From Paenibacillus curdlanolyticus YK9 (GTDB lineage Bacteria > Bacillota > Bacilli > Paenibacillales > Paenibacillaceae), in the NCBI RefSeq assembly GCF_000179615.1, contig NZ_AEDD01000016.1:1-64000 (forward strand): a stretch of 64,000 bases of DNA. The letters are read 5' to 3'. Positions 9,001 to 16,859 of the stretch are shown in pieces (the first letter of the stretch is position 1; every line of letters starts with the position of its first letter). Below the pieces are notes generated by a model. The model ran no database searches and was not told where the DNA came from. It saw nothing but the letters and a program-made list of their open reading frames with translations. The translations under genes were made by a program, and so were the position numbers.

Positions 9001-10335
9001 GTGAATGGCTACGCGCATATCGCGGCTTCAGACGCTTGGGAGATGCACGGCTTGCAGCTGGAGAATGCGAGCGAAGGCGGCAAAAACGTCGGCTACATGG
9101 ACGAAGGAGACTTGCTGCAATACAAGATCAGCGTGGAGCAGGATGCCGATTATCGCATATCGGCAAGGGTTGCGAGCGGCCAGGCTTCTTCGCAAATCCG
9201 GCTGAGCGTGAAGGATGAAGCGGGCAGCGTGATTTCACAATCGGTTTATCCGCTTGGCGACACAGGCGGTTGGCAAACCTATAAGACGATTTATTTCAAC
9301 CCGGTGTCGCTGAGGTCGGGACAAGGCTACTACGTGACGTTCGAAGGGGCAGATTTTAATACGGTATGGGTCGATCTGGCAGCGAATCAAGTTCAAAATG
9401 GCAAGCTGGATGCCGATTTGCAAGGCTGGAATCTTGCAACGGCAACGCAATCGTCTGCCAGCCGCTCCAATGATGGCGAGCTTGTCGTTCAAGTATCGGA
9501 CACGGGGACGAATTGGTGGGATGATCAGATCCAGCAGTACGGCTTGAACATCGAGAAGGGCAAAGCCTATCGCCTTGAATTCGATGCTTACGCTTCGATT
9601 CCTCGAACGATGCACGTATTCGTGGCGGAGAGCGGCGGCGCGTATGCGAAATATATGGAGCAGCAGGCTGCTCTAAGCGCAACCTCTACGCATTACAGCT
9701 ATACGTTTACGATGGCTCATGATACAGACGCTGCTGCTTCGCTGGTGCTCGGACTTGGAGAGCCAGTCAACGGCGGTACGGCGCACACGGTTTCTATCGA
9801 TAATATAGTGCTGCATGAAGTAAATCCGTCAGCGGACAGCGGCGGCCAGCCGATGCACGTCAATTTGCTGAAAAATGGCAGCTTCGCGAATGGAACCGAC
9901 GGATGGTTCTCTTATGCAGCAGTTGATTCGAACCAACTCACGATAGCGGCGCTGAACGGGAAGCTGCAAGCATCGATTGGTACCGTCGGGGACAACCCTT
10001 GGGATCGCCAAGTGATTCAAGAAGGCTTCAACATTCAGCAAGGCTCCAAGTACACCCTCTCCTTCCGAGCAAAAGCGGATACGCCAAGAAAGCTGGGTCT
10101 TGGCATTGGATGGGTCGATGTTCCAGCCAATTATGCGTGGCATGGCTATTTTGGGGATCAAATCGATTTGACGACTACCGAGCAGACCTTTACGTTCACC
10201 TTCAATGCAACTACGGAGAGTTATCCGAATTCGCGGATATCGTTCGATATGGGCAATATCCCCGGCGGCAACGCCGGCCAGACCGCGATTACGATCTCGG
10301 ATGTCAGTCTCGTGAACGTTGGTCCTGCTAGTTAG
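6022..10335 (+). CDS. Cell-surface endo-beta-1,3-glucanase (SLH-GH16-CBM)
   Basis: Giant secreted hydrolase of 1437 residues. In order: signal peptide (about 1-25); three SLH repeats (about 33-210) for anchoring to cell-wall polysaccharide; a beta-repeat region (about 215-345) of short ladder-like segments; a Pro/Thr/Asn linker with repeated NPT; a GH16 catalytic domain (about 385-635); then several carbohydrate-binding modules, apparently four of CBM4_9 type (openings near 660, 840, 1120 and 1290) with one CBM6-like module (about 1000-1110). The GH16 signature GEIDMMELIG gives nucleophile Glu501 and acid/base Glu506. Architecture matches Paenibacillus laminarinases that cut laminarin and fungal wall beta-1,3-glucan. 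The gene follows the permeases after about 100 bases with a GGAGGG site, and ends at a strong terminator, so the three genes probably share control by the YesM/YesN pair. Module counts are by eye. Confidence 0.92.
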   Translation: MNKWISILITCCLLLTLISPVAYGSEAPKQSATLFPDLKGHWAQQAAQRLEAFGLLGGYEDGLFKPGQTMSRAELITVLDRVFGFSGQSSKRFQDVLPAGWYYDSIMSAYGSGITDGMDAEHFAPNASVTRQDAAVMLDRAFRLSTGQEPTSQLNGFQDQADIAGYSEKALTYLVGEKKVKGYNDLLLPRAPITRAELAVLLSSMVEDIVTESSVYSKSTIEGNVVIRAGGVTIANTVIHGNLILAEGVGEGSITLEGVTVTGKIIVQGGGRVAFTDGTHAGTVILLQPSRMEVSSDSVISMLAVDAKAAAAQITSKGTIAELTVAASGVKVNGEEVKAGSQISLKPEGAAPTPSIPTNPTNPTNPTGPAADKPVSPTTIPDNQWQLVWNDEFNEPTIDASKWTPIDTGVVYNNELEAYNRNNATIAKDGDRSVLSIEAKKESYSGKNYTSAKLISQNKGDWTYGKMVVRAKLPVEQGMWPAIWLMPTDESHYGGWPASGEIDMMELIGGAANKNRVYGTLHFDSIQPDGSHGSDQNTFELPSGQSFNDDYHDFQLEWLPGVIRMYVDGQLYHEVTDWKTRGPGQPEDYTYPAPFDRPFYMILNLAVGGDWPGAPNADFESGQMKVDFVRVYAYKDLSSWPDVTGQPPVPTPQRAPQADGNQLYNAQFTEGADQNGVPQSWQFLLNANGAGSVAVVDDALKGKAAKVSIAQPGDELYSIQLTQMPMYVQKGKKYKVTFDARADASRSIMTKVNQFQKSWKNYSGEQSFALSTSWHSYDYTFDMQESTDNNARFEFNLGRNAETVYVANVKLVEIGDATPAPTVPGSRVALPDGNLVYNGTFDQGKDRLAFWSSAIKPDAQAQIGVNNFLAFPIMERQLSVDVANGGLAAESVALRQSGIPLEKNTTYGISFEARAETPRSVDINLASASSNSIQIVGGPSVQLGTELKSYSKDVNIGDGAAELEAELSLLFGGFAGKVYVDNVRMVKRGKPAHVNGYAHIAASDAWEMHGLQLENASEGGKNVGYMDEGDLLQYKISVEQDADYRISARVASGQASSQIRLSVKDEAGSVISQSVYPLGDTGGWQTYKTIYFNPVSLRSGQGYYVTFEGADFNTVWVDLAANQVQNGKLDADLQGWNLATATQSSASRSNDGELVVQVSDTGTNWWDDQIQQYGLNIEKGKAYRLEFDAYASIPRTMHVFVAESGGAYAKYMEQQAALSATSTHYSYTFTMAHDTDAAASLVLGLGEPVNGGTAHTVSIDNIVLHEVNPSADSGGQPMHVNLLKNGSFANGTDGWFSYAAVDSNQLTIAALNGKLQASIGTVGDNPWDRQVIQEGFNIQQGSKYTLSFRAKADTPRKLGLGIGWVDVPANYAWHGYFGDQIDLTTTEQTFTFTFNATTESYPNSRISFDMGNIPGGNAGQTAITISDVSLVNVGPAS

Positions 10336-10363
10336 AGCTTGCACGAATTGCATAGCTGAAGTT

Positions 10364-10393
10364 GCAAAAGCCGCGGAGCTCCGCGGCTTTTGC
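10364..10393 (+). terminator. Perfect 30-base palindrome after the glucanase gene
   Basis: The arms GCAAAAGCCGCGGAG and CTCCGCGGCTTTTGC are exact complements, giving a very stable GC-rich stem ending in a short T-run. It starts 28 bases after the stop codon and probably ends the permease-glucanase transcript. Confidence 0.8.
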
Positions 10394-10447
10394 TGTTTAG
10401 ACGCAGGGAGATGTCGCGCTGCTGTCCCGCAAGCTCCCCCAACTCTC

Positions 10448-10632
10448 CTAACGGACCGAGCGGGCGCTATTGCGCTCAAAAAGCAGAGTTTCAGAATCTA
10501 ACGGACACAGGGGGCGTTATTTGGCCGACAACAGCTAGATTGCAGCGGGAACAAAAGGAATAACGGCGCTGGAGTCCGTTATACTTGCAGCTTGCCGTTT
10601 TTTTGCCAATTAGCGTCATTGCGGTCCGTTAG
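10448..10632. repeat. Intergenic repeat region with TAACGGAC elements
   Basis: The 360-base gap between the glucanase terminator and the next regulator holds no gene but several related elements: CTAACGGACC at 10448-10457 with its exact inverted complement GGTCCGTTAG at 10623-10632; TAACGGACACAGGGGGCGTTA at 10499-10519; TAACGGCGCTGGAGTCCGTTA at 10561-10581. The last is the same unit as at 184-208. The outer pair encloses about 165 bases, so the whole could be one composite repeat. Confidence 0.6.
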
Positions 10633-10754
10633 GATCTGGAAGCGATTTGAACCCGATTGCTGCTCGCGAAGTGCAGATGCCTATCCCCCTTCGATTATGC
10701 TAAACTCGCAATAGAATTAGCGAATTCATCCATATGAGGATAGGAGAGTTAAAG

Positions 10755-11444
10755 ATGAGAACCATCATGGTTGTGGAGGATGAGCCGGCCATTTCGCGGG
10801 TTCTGGCAGCCTATATCAAGAAAGCGGGATATGAATGCGCCGTGTTTACGCAAGGCGAGCTGGCGGTCGAGCAATTAACGACGGTACAGCCTGCACTCAT
10901 TTTGCTAGATGTGATGCTTCCAGGACTGGATGGGTGGGAGGTGCTTCGCGAGGTGCGAAACAGGAGCACGTGTCCGGTTATCATGCTAACGGCAAAGGGG
11001 GAAATTGGCGATCGGTTATTAGGCCTGAACAGCGGCGCGGATGATTATATCATCAAGCCATTCGAGCCGGTTGAGGTCATTGCCCGCATACAAGCGATCC
11101 TGCGAAGGCCTTCCCATGCTTTAATTACTGATCATCAGAAGCAATATGGCAGCCTTAGGATTGATTTCAAATCGAGATCCGTCAGCTTGAACGGGGAAAC
11201 CCTCTCCTTGACGCCCAAAGATTTAGCGCTGCTGCTGTTTCTAGCCGAGCATCCGAACCAGATTTTCCATCGCGAGCAATTAATCGAACGCGTATGGGGA
11301 ATCGACTATGATGGAAGCGATCGCGCGGTGGATCACGCCATTAAGCGGCTGCGCCAATCGCTGCATCCGATGCCGCCGGAGGACGGAGGCATTCGAACCT
11401 TGCGAGGAACGGGGTATCAGTTTTATGCGAATGGCGCCGACTGA
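10755..11444 (+). CDS. OmpR/PhoB-type response regulator
   Basis: Cytoplasmic DNA-binding regulator of 229 residues. The receiver domain shows VVEDEP, phospho-acceptor Asp52 in LILLDVMLPG, the TAKG switch residue and the KPF lysine; the C-terminal winged helix (about 130-228) contains LTPKDLALLLFLAEHP and RGTGYQF. The ATG at 10755 has GGAGAG 8 bases upstream; an earlier in-frame ATG at 10734 has no such site. The gene overlaps the following kinase start by 20 bases, as expected for a coupled two-component operon. Regulon unknown. Confidence 0.92.
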   Translation: MRTIMVVEDEPAISRVLAAYIKKAGYECAVFTQGELAVEQLTTVQPALILLDVMLPGLDGWEVLREVRNRSTCPVIMLTAKGEIGDRLLGLNSGADDYIIKPFEPVEVIARIQAILRRPSHALITDHQKQYGSLRIDFKSRSVSLNGETLSLTPKDLALLLFLAEHPNQIFHREQLIERVWGIDYDGSDRAVDHAIKRLRQSLHPMPPEDGGIRTLRGTGYQFYANGAD

Positions 11445-12861
11445 TCGAACCCGAAAGACGCTGCTACGCTATTGGACGCTGCGGTATGTCATTACGCTGA
11501 CGCTCGGCTTAGTCGTCATCGGCATAGCCTCCGTGCTGTGGCTGCAGTATCAAGCATTGCATAATCGTTTGCAGCAAATTCGGAACTTCTCCGCGGAGGT
11601 TGCCGATTATGTCGTATCCGAGCGTGGAACGATCATCATACCGGATGAGTTCTATATTTGGATCGATAATCACCAGCGAAAATATCGGCTTCCTGCGCAA
11701 TTCGGGCTGACGGTATTTGATGCGAATGGCCGACAGCTATATTTTAAAGGGGCGCCGAAGCGTCCGGGAGATCCGAAGCCTCATGCAGATGCTGCATTTC
11801 CTGCTCCGCCGCCTCTCGAAGACCGCGTTGTCGTAAATCAAATGGACAAGCAGTATACGACGACCACACCGATTATCGATCGCAATACCGTCATTGGGAC
11901 GATCGCGATTTCGTATGTGAAGAAAGAATTAACGAACATCAATCAGCAGTACGGGCTAATCGTTTCCCTGCTGCTGTTATCCGGCTTGCTCGGGTGGCTT
12001 ATCCTCTATTGGCTGCTTCGCAAGCTGTCAAAGCCGCTGCAACGTGTCGTCCAAGCGTTCAAGCAGATCGAGGCGGGCGACTATAAGCTAGCGCTGGAGG
12101 AAAATGCGAGGGAGCTGGAGCTCCACGAGCTGCTTGTCTATTTTAATACGATGGCCGTACGGCTTGAGCAGCTGGAGCAATTGCGCACCGAGCTGCTGGC
12201 AGGGGTAACCCATGAATTGCGCACGCCGATTACTTCGATTCGGGGCCTAACGCGCGCGGTTCGGGATCGGGTGGTCGAATCGGATGAAGCGGAGGAGTTT
12301 TTGGAGCTGTCATTAAAGGAAACGAAGCGGCTCGAACATATGGTGTCGGATCTGCTGGATTTTAACGCTTATGCGTCCGGGAGCATTCGTCTGCAAATGG
12401 AAGCTCTAGATCTAGGCAAGCAATTGAACAGGATGATCGACCAGTGGCGCTTAGTGCACCAGAAGGAAAGGATCGTCATTCAGGTTATCTTGCCGGATTC
12501 CTCAATAAAGGTGCGAGGCGATGCCGACCGGCTGCAGCAAATCATCGTGAACCTGCTGAACAACAGCAGGCAGGCGATGCGTGACGGAGGCAGCATCACA
12601 GTCATCGCCCAGCATTATTCGAACGCGCACTATGCCGTGCTGGTGAAGGACAACGGCTCGGGCATTCCGGCAGACGAGCAGGTCAATATATTCGAGCGCT
12701 ATTACCGAGGCGCGAATAAGCGGCAGCAAGTGCGCGGGCTAGGCCTTGGCTTGACCCTGTGCCGGATGATGGCAAGCGCGATGAACGGAGAGCTGAGTTT
12801 GAAGGAAAGCTCGCCTGAAGGGACGACATTCCAGCTCCTGCTTTCTATCGCTTCTGAATAA
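11425..12861 (+). CDS. Two-component sensor histidine kinase (HAMP, HisKA, HATPase)
   Basis: Membrane kinase of 478 residues. One helix near residues 22-43, an extracytoplasmic domain of about 125 residues, a second helix (LIVSLLLLSGLLGWLILYWLL), HAMP, HisKA with phospho-acceptor His in GVTHELRTP, and HATPase with NLLNNSRQAM, DNGSGIP and GLGLGL boxes. The start is placed at the ATG at 11425, inside the regulator gene, with GGGG about 10 bases upstream; a second ATG at 11431 is possible. The longer open frame upstream is shadow of the regulator. It should phosphorylate the OmpR-type partner; the signal is not evident. No clear terminator was seen in the 128 bases after it. Confidence 0.9.
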   Translation: MRMAPTDRTRKTLLRYWTLRYVITLTLGLVVIGIASVLWLQYQALHNRLQQIRNFSAEVADYVVSERGTIIIPDEFYIWIDNHQRKYRLPAQFGLTVFDANGRQLYFKGAPKRPGDPKPHADAAFPAPPPLEDRVVVNQMDKQYTTTTPIIDRNTVIGTIAISYVKKELTNINQQYGLIVSLLLLSGLLGWLILYWLLRKLSKPLQRVVQAFKQIEAGDYKLALEENARELELHELLVYFNTMAVRLEQLEQLRTELLAGVTHELRTPITSIRGLTRAVRDRVVESDEAEEFLELSLKETKRLEHMVSDLLDFNAYASGSIRLQMEALDLGKQLNRMIDQWRLVHQKERIVIQVILPDSSIKVRGDADRLQQIIVNLLNNSRQAMRDGGSITVIAQHYSNAHYAVLVKDNGSGIPADEQVNIFERYYRGANKRQQVRGLGLGLTLCRMMASAMNGELSLKESSPEGTTFQLLLSIASE

Positions 12862-12989
12862 TGGAAATATCCGTATTTTTGCCATATGGCTGCCACATTC
12901 CCATCTTAATCTATTGCCAACGGAATAGTTCGCGCCACCCTTCGCCGCGATTATTCTAGTAGGTCCTATATGAAAGGTGGAACATAACA

Positions 12990-13949
12990 ATGGCAAATGC
13001 AGCTGTGTATCATGTTATCATTTCTAAAGGGAAGCTGGGCAACAAATCGTTAGCGATTACCGCGTCAGACAAGGATGATTCCGTATTTATTTCATCGCAT
13101 GAGTATGGCAACGAATATCAATTGTGGGAAAAACGATCGGTTCGCAGCGGTGATAGCAGCGCTTATGCGCTAGTGAACAAGAAGACGGGCAAGTGCATCG
13201 GCAGAAGGTCAGTAGCGAACGGCTCGGAGCTTTATCTGGAAGCTGCCTCCCAAGCAGATACAAGCGACATTATGGTGTGGAAAGATGATAGCGTGGCGGG
13301 TACCTATAACGCGATCAAAAACTATGCCGATTGGGAGCAAAAAATCAATGTCCCGCACAGTAGATTTCATGAGGGCCAGAAGCTTGTTACCTGGGAGTGG
13401 TCGAATGCGGCGGACAACGAGCTCTGGTTATTTTTGGCCGAGAAGAAAAACATCAAGATCAAGCATATGGACTTCCAGCTGGAGGGTGTCTCCCCTCAGG
13501 TGGATCAACCGCTTGTAACCGATAAACAAATCGTCAAAAATACGACGGGGATCGATCAGACCCAAGTTTTGACGCTTTCTTATTCCAAAGGAGTGTCGTA
13601 TAGCTTCAATACGGAACGCTCGTTGAAGATTTCCGAAACGCTCGAGTTCAAAGCAGGCCTGCCATTACTGGGAGAGACCAAGGTGAAAATCGGCGTAGAA
13701 GGCACGCGCAAATATTCGGAGACGAATGCGACGGATGACACCGAAGAGCTTACGCTGGAGGTTCCCGTTACCGTGCCTTCCGGCAAAACGATCGAAGTAT
13801 CCGCAATCGTGATGCAAGGGAAGCTCGATGTGCCTTATACCGCGGTATTCGAGATTTCATACCCGGATGTTACGGTGGAAGAAACGGTTTCAGGCATTTT
13901 CTCCAGCGTGAACTCGTATTCGGTGTATACGGAGTTTAAGCTGCTGTAA
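12990..13949 (+). CDS. Lectin/aerolysin-fold (ETX/MTX2-like) protein
   Basis: A 319-residue protein in two parts. The N-terminal half (about 5-150) looks like a ricin-type beta-trefoil, with repeated YxLxNxxTGKCIG and W-containing segments (QLWEK, MVWKDD, ELWLF). The C-terminal half (about 155-319) has the Ser/Thr-rich alternating beta-strands of the ETX/MTX2 aerolysin-like family (QVLTLSYSKGVSYSFNTE, VPVTVPSGKTIEVSAIV). No signal peptide is visible, so export would need lysis or another route. The frame is complete, with AAAGGTGG about 10 bases before the ATG. Its 3' end overlaps the convergent amidohydrolase gene by 14 bases. Family members bind sugars and insert into membranes, but many bacterial relatives have no known target; the role here is unknown. 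Confidence 0.7.
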   Translation: MANAAVYHVIISKGKLGNKSLAITASDKDDSVFISSHEYGNEYQLWEKRSVRSGDSSAYALVNKKTGKCIGRRSVANGSELYLEAASQADTSDIMVWKDDSVAGTYNAIKNYADWEQKINVPHSRFHEGQKLVTWEWSNAADNELWLFLAEKKNIKIKHMDFQLEGVSPQVDQPLVTDKQIVKNTTGIDQTQVLTLSYSKGVSYSFNTERSLKISETLEFKAGLPLLGETKVKIGVEGTRKYSETNATDDTEELTLEVPVTVPSGKTIEVSAIVMQGKLDVPYTAVFEISYPDVTVEETVSGIFSSVNSYSVYTEFKLL

Positions 13950-15081
13950 GCTGGAATATGAGCTCGTTCGCCATCCGTTTGTTTAGTCGATAGGTCTGGA
14001 ATTTGCCCGCCTTGGCGGATAACGTTTTGATCAACCGAATTTGGCTTTCCGTCGGAGGCTGCTGCTCAATTAACCGTTCATAGTTCTGATGAGCGACCTT
14101 GAGTGCAGTCTCTGGCGTTAGCAAGTCGATAATTTCGTAGAGCGCATTCGCCGCTTCCTCTGCCGTGATCCCATAGCCTGAATCGGTTGAGAGCATGAAT
14201 TTGTCCGGATACTTCTCAATGAGCGGCGCGTAGTCTGCTAATGCGTAGGTGCTCTCGCTGTTGTAGGCGGTAAATCCGGCGAAGAAATCGATATAAAGAT
14301 TCGCGTGTTTGGTTAGAAGCGATTCGATATTGGCTGGAGCATTGTAAGCATTGGCGTGTCCCAAAATGATAGCGGTGTTCGGATGTTGATCCAGTGCTTC
14401 CTCCAGATGCATAATCGGTTCTCCGCTAAGCGGATCGATATGGAGGAGGATCGGCACCTGATATTGGGCTGCCAGGTCATAAATTTTCGGCAAATTACCA
14501 TCGTTCGGATGCTCGGCTTTCCAAGCCACCTTGGATACGACCGGGGAATTGGTCGATGCAGCGACAACCTCTCCGATGTTCAAATACCCCTGCTCCAGGT
14601 TTTCCTTCACAATGGTTAAGCCCTCCTTCTCATACATCGGAAATCCGGCAAAGGAAGGATAGATGCGAGCAGGCGAACGGCGATATTGCTCCCAAGCTAA
14701 TTGGTCTGTCGTCTGGGCGCTAGGCTCCGAAATGTCGCCAAACAGTACGGTACGATCAATCCCGAATTGTCCCCACTTGTCGATAGCGTTAGGATCGGCT
14801 GCATCATGATTATGAATATCGATGACCGTAAGGTCGCGATATACCTCGTAAAGCGCTTCGCCCGAATCCGCATTCTGTCTCATGTGCTCGATAGCTGCAG
14901 CATCCTGCCTAGGGGCATAGCTTGTCCATGGCTCAACTGTAACCTTGTCTGCTGATGAAGCGATCGCAGCGGCGGGAGCATGAGCGGGGGCTTTTTTTGC
15001 ATGCTCAGAGAGCGACTCAGATGATGAGCAGCCGGAAATTGCAGCGATGCCAAGCAATATTGAAATTTTCAATAGTTTCAA
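13936..15081 (-). CDS. Lipoprotein amidohydrolase (Amidohydro_2 family)
   Basis: Predicted surface lipoprotein of 381 residues: a short hydrophobic signal followed by the lipobox ISGC, a Ser/Ala-rich linker, then a TIM-barrel metal hydrolase. Visible markers are IDIHNHD (metal-binding His-x-His), LLHIDP, ILGHAN and STDSGYG with the late barrel Asp. The start is taken as TTG at 15079-15081, which has TGGAGGG 7 bases upstream and places the signal peptide at the N-terminus; the ATG further upstream adds 12 residues without a ribosome site. The family includes decarboxylases and lactonases, so the substrate cannot be named. It is convergent with the lectin-like gene and divergent from the MFS transporter. 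Confidence 0.85.
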   Translation of the reverse strand: MKLLKISILLGIAAISGCSSSESLSEHAKKAPAHAPAAAIASSADKVTVEPWTSYAPRQDAAAIEHMRQNADSGEALYEVYRDLTVIDIHNHDAADPNAIDKWGQFGIDRTVLFGDISEPSAQTTDQLAWEQYRRSPARIYPSFAGFPMYEKEGLTIVKENLEQGYLNIGEVVAASTNSPVVSKVAWKAEHPNDGNLPKIYDLAAQYQVPILLHIDPLSGEPIMHLEEALDQHPNTAIILGHANAYNAPANIESLLTKHANLYIDFFAGFTAYNSESTYALADYAPLIEKYPDKFMLSTDSGYGITAEEAANALYEIIDLLTPETALKVAHQNYERLIEQQPPTESQIRLIKTLSAKAGKFQTYRLNKRMANELIFQLTAA

Positions 15082-15258
15082 TCGTATCCCTCCATTAGTG
15101 GGAGTATTCCAATCCATTATATCGCGATTTGCTGCTTGTTAATTAAAAGTTCCAAAATAGATATTCGATAACCAGAAAAATCGCCTTTTTTAACTTATTT
15201 CGTTTTCCTGCGCCTTCATCTATTCTAGATGTAAATTAGCAGAAGAGGTGAGATTTGG

Positions 15259-16626
15259 TTGTCGACGCAAACGGTTAATCGAACAAGGCCGAAAGCAATA
15301 TCGCGGTCGAGGGTGGTAGCGATATTTCTGTTAGGCATATTCATGGGGGCGCTGGATCATGGCATCGTTGGACCAGCCTTGTCTTCTATCTTAAACAGCT
15401 TTGAGGTGGGCGCCTCGTGGGGGGTATGGAGCTTCACGATCTACACGCTCCTCTTCGCGGTAAGCATTCCTGTCATGGGGAAGCTGTCTGATCGATTCGG
15501 TCGTAAGCGAACGTTTATGTCAGGCATTACGCTGTTTGCCGTTGGGTCCGTTATTGCAGCGCTGGCGCCCAACTTCGGGATGTTCCTGCTTGGTCGTGCC
15601 ATTCAGGCGATTGGCTCCGGCGGTATTTTTCCGATTACGGCTGCCCAGATTGCGGCCTCCTACCCGCCTGAAAAACGAGGGAAGGCACTCGGCTGGATAG
15701 GCGTATGCTTCGGCATCGGGACGATTATGGGACCGTTAGTCGGTGGATTGATCATTTCGTTCGCAGAGTGGCAATGGATATTTTTAATCAATGTTCCGAT
15801 CGCGCTCGTGATCTTGTTGTTCATTTCGCGTTATCGTTCGGAACAGGAGACAAGCAAGAAAACGATTGACGGGTTTGGCATCGCGGCGCTGAGCTTGCTT
15901 ATTGCGAGTATGATGCTGGCGATTACCGAGAAAAGCCTATGGCTTGCGCTCATCGCGATCGTGCTGCTGCCGATTCTGATTATGGTGGAGCGAAAGCAAG
16001 CCGACCCGATTGTGAAGCTTTCGTATTTTACAAAAAGCAGCACCCTTTTATTGCTGATCGCCTCTCTTGCATCTGGTTTTGTTATGGCGACGGCCATTAA
16101 CATGCTTCCTTATTATGCAGAGACCTTGCTTGACATTCATAAGGGCAATAGCGGATTGACCGTCATGCCGATGGCAGTCGCATCAATGGTGGCCTCGCTG
16201 CTTGCTGGCTACATGTCTGACCGAATTGGAGCGAAACGAGTGCTGCTCGTCGGGTTTGTCATTACGCTGATCGGCGCTGCTGCTCTCGCATTAGGCACGG
16301 AGTCGTTGCCCCTATTCGTGCTAACGATTCTCATAATGGGGTTTGGAGTCGGCATCGTCATCGGGGCTCCGCTGAACGTGATGGTTTTGCAAGCGGTTGG
16401 CATGCAGGAGATGGGGGCGGCTGTCGGATATTTGAGCTTGCTGCGTTCGATTGGCTCTACGCTCGGGCCAACATTAGCAGGGCAGCTGCTGCTGTCTACC
16501 GATGATGGATTTGCGTATTTGTATGTCATTAGTGCGGCGGTATCTGTTGCGAGTCTTGTACTCGTCAGTATGTGGAGCAGCCGTGCCAAGACAGCGAGCG
16601 TTGGAGCACTACAAAAATCAACATAG
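15259..16626 (+). CDS. MFS drug transporter, DHA2/EmrB type
   Basis: Integral membrane proton antiporter of 455 residues with 13-14 predicted helices. The family signature in the loop after helix 2, GKLSDRFGRKRTF, and the helix-5 motif GWIGVCFGIGTIMGPLVGG are clear. Translation begins at a TTG with GAGGTG 8 bases upstream. Only 7 bases separate it from copZ, so it may be co-transcribed with the copper genes, an unusual partner. DHA2 transporters export hydrophobic drugs or metabolites; the substrate is not predictable. It runs divergently from the amidohydrolase gene. Confidence 0.9.
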   Translation: MSTQTVNRTRPKAISRSRVVAIFLLGIFMGALDHGIVGPALSSILNSFEVGASWGVWSFTIYTLLFAVSIPVMGKLSDRFGRKRTFMSGITLFAVGSVIAALAPNFGMFLLGRAIQAIGSGGIFPITAAQIAASYPPEKRGKALGWIGVCFGIGTIMGPLVGGLIISFAEWQWIFLINVPIALVILLFISRYRSEQETSKKTIDGFGIAALSLLIASMMLAITEKSLWLALIAIVLLPILIMVERKQADPIVKLSYFTKSSTLLLLIASLASGFVMATAINMLPYYAETLLDIHKGNSGLTVMPMAVASMVASLLAGYMSDRIGAKRVLLVGFVITLIGAAALALGTESLPLFVLTILIMGFGVGIVIGAPLNVMVLQAVGMQEMGAAVGYLSLLRSIGSTLGPTLAGQLLLSTDDGFAYLYVISAAVSVASLVLVSMWSSRAKTASVGALQKST

Positions 16627-16633
16627 GGGGAAT

Positions 16634-16840
16634 ATGAAAATGAAACAGGTAACGTTGAACGTAGAAGGCATGTCTTGCGGCCACTGCATCAACTCAATTG
16701 AAGGTGCACTGCAAGAAGCGGGGGCTGTAGGTAAGGTTGATTTAACGGAAGGTCAGGTTCATGTGTCGTTCGACGAAACAAAGCTTGAACTGCAGTCGCT
16801 TATCGCTGTCATCGAAGAGGAAGGCTACAACGTACGATAG
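16634..16840 (+). CDS. copZ: Copper chaperone CopZ
   Basis: A 68-residue heavy-metal-associated domain protein with the copper-binding motif GMSCGHC (Cys15 and Cys18) and the usual ferredoxin-like pattern ending EEEGYNV. It carries Cu(I) in the cytoplasm and hands it to the CopA ATPase encoded 19 bases downstream. The ATG at 16634 has AGGGGG 4-9 bases upstream; a second ATG two codons later is also possible. The length is standard for the family. Confidence 0.95.
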   Translation: MKMKQVTLNVEGMSCGHCINSIEGALQEAGAVGKVDLTEGQVHVSFDETKLELQSLIAVIEEEGYNVR

Positions 16841-16859
16841 GAAGCGGGGTGAGCGTTAT

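Noticed and set aside
10619-10754. Possible small gene before the OmpR-type regulator
   Set aside because: The in-frame ATG at 10734 has no ribosome site, while ATG 10755 has a good one, so this is only leader.
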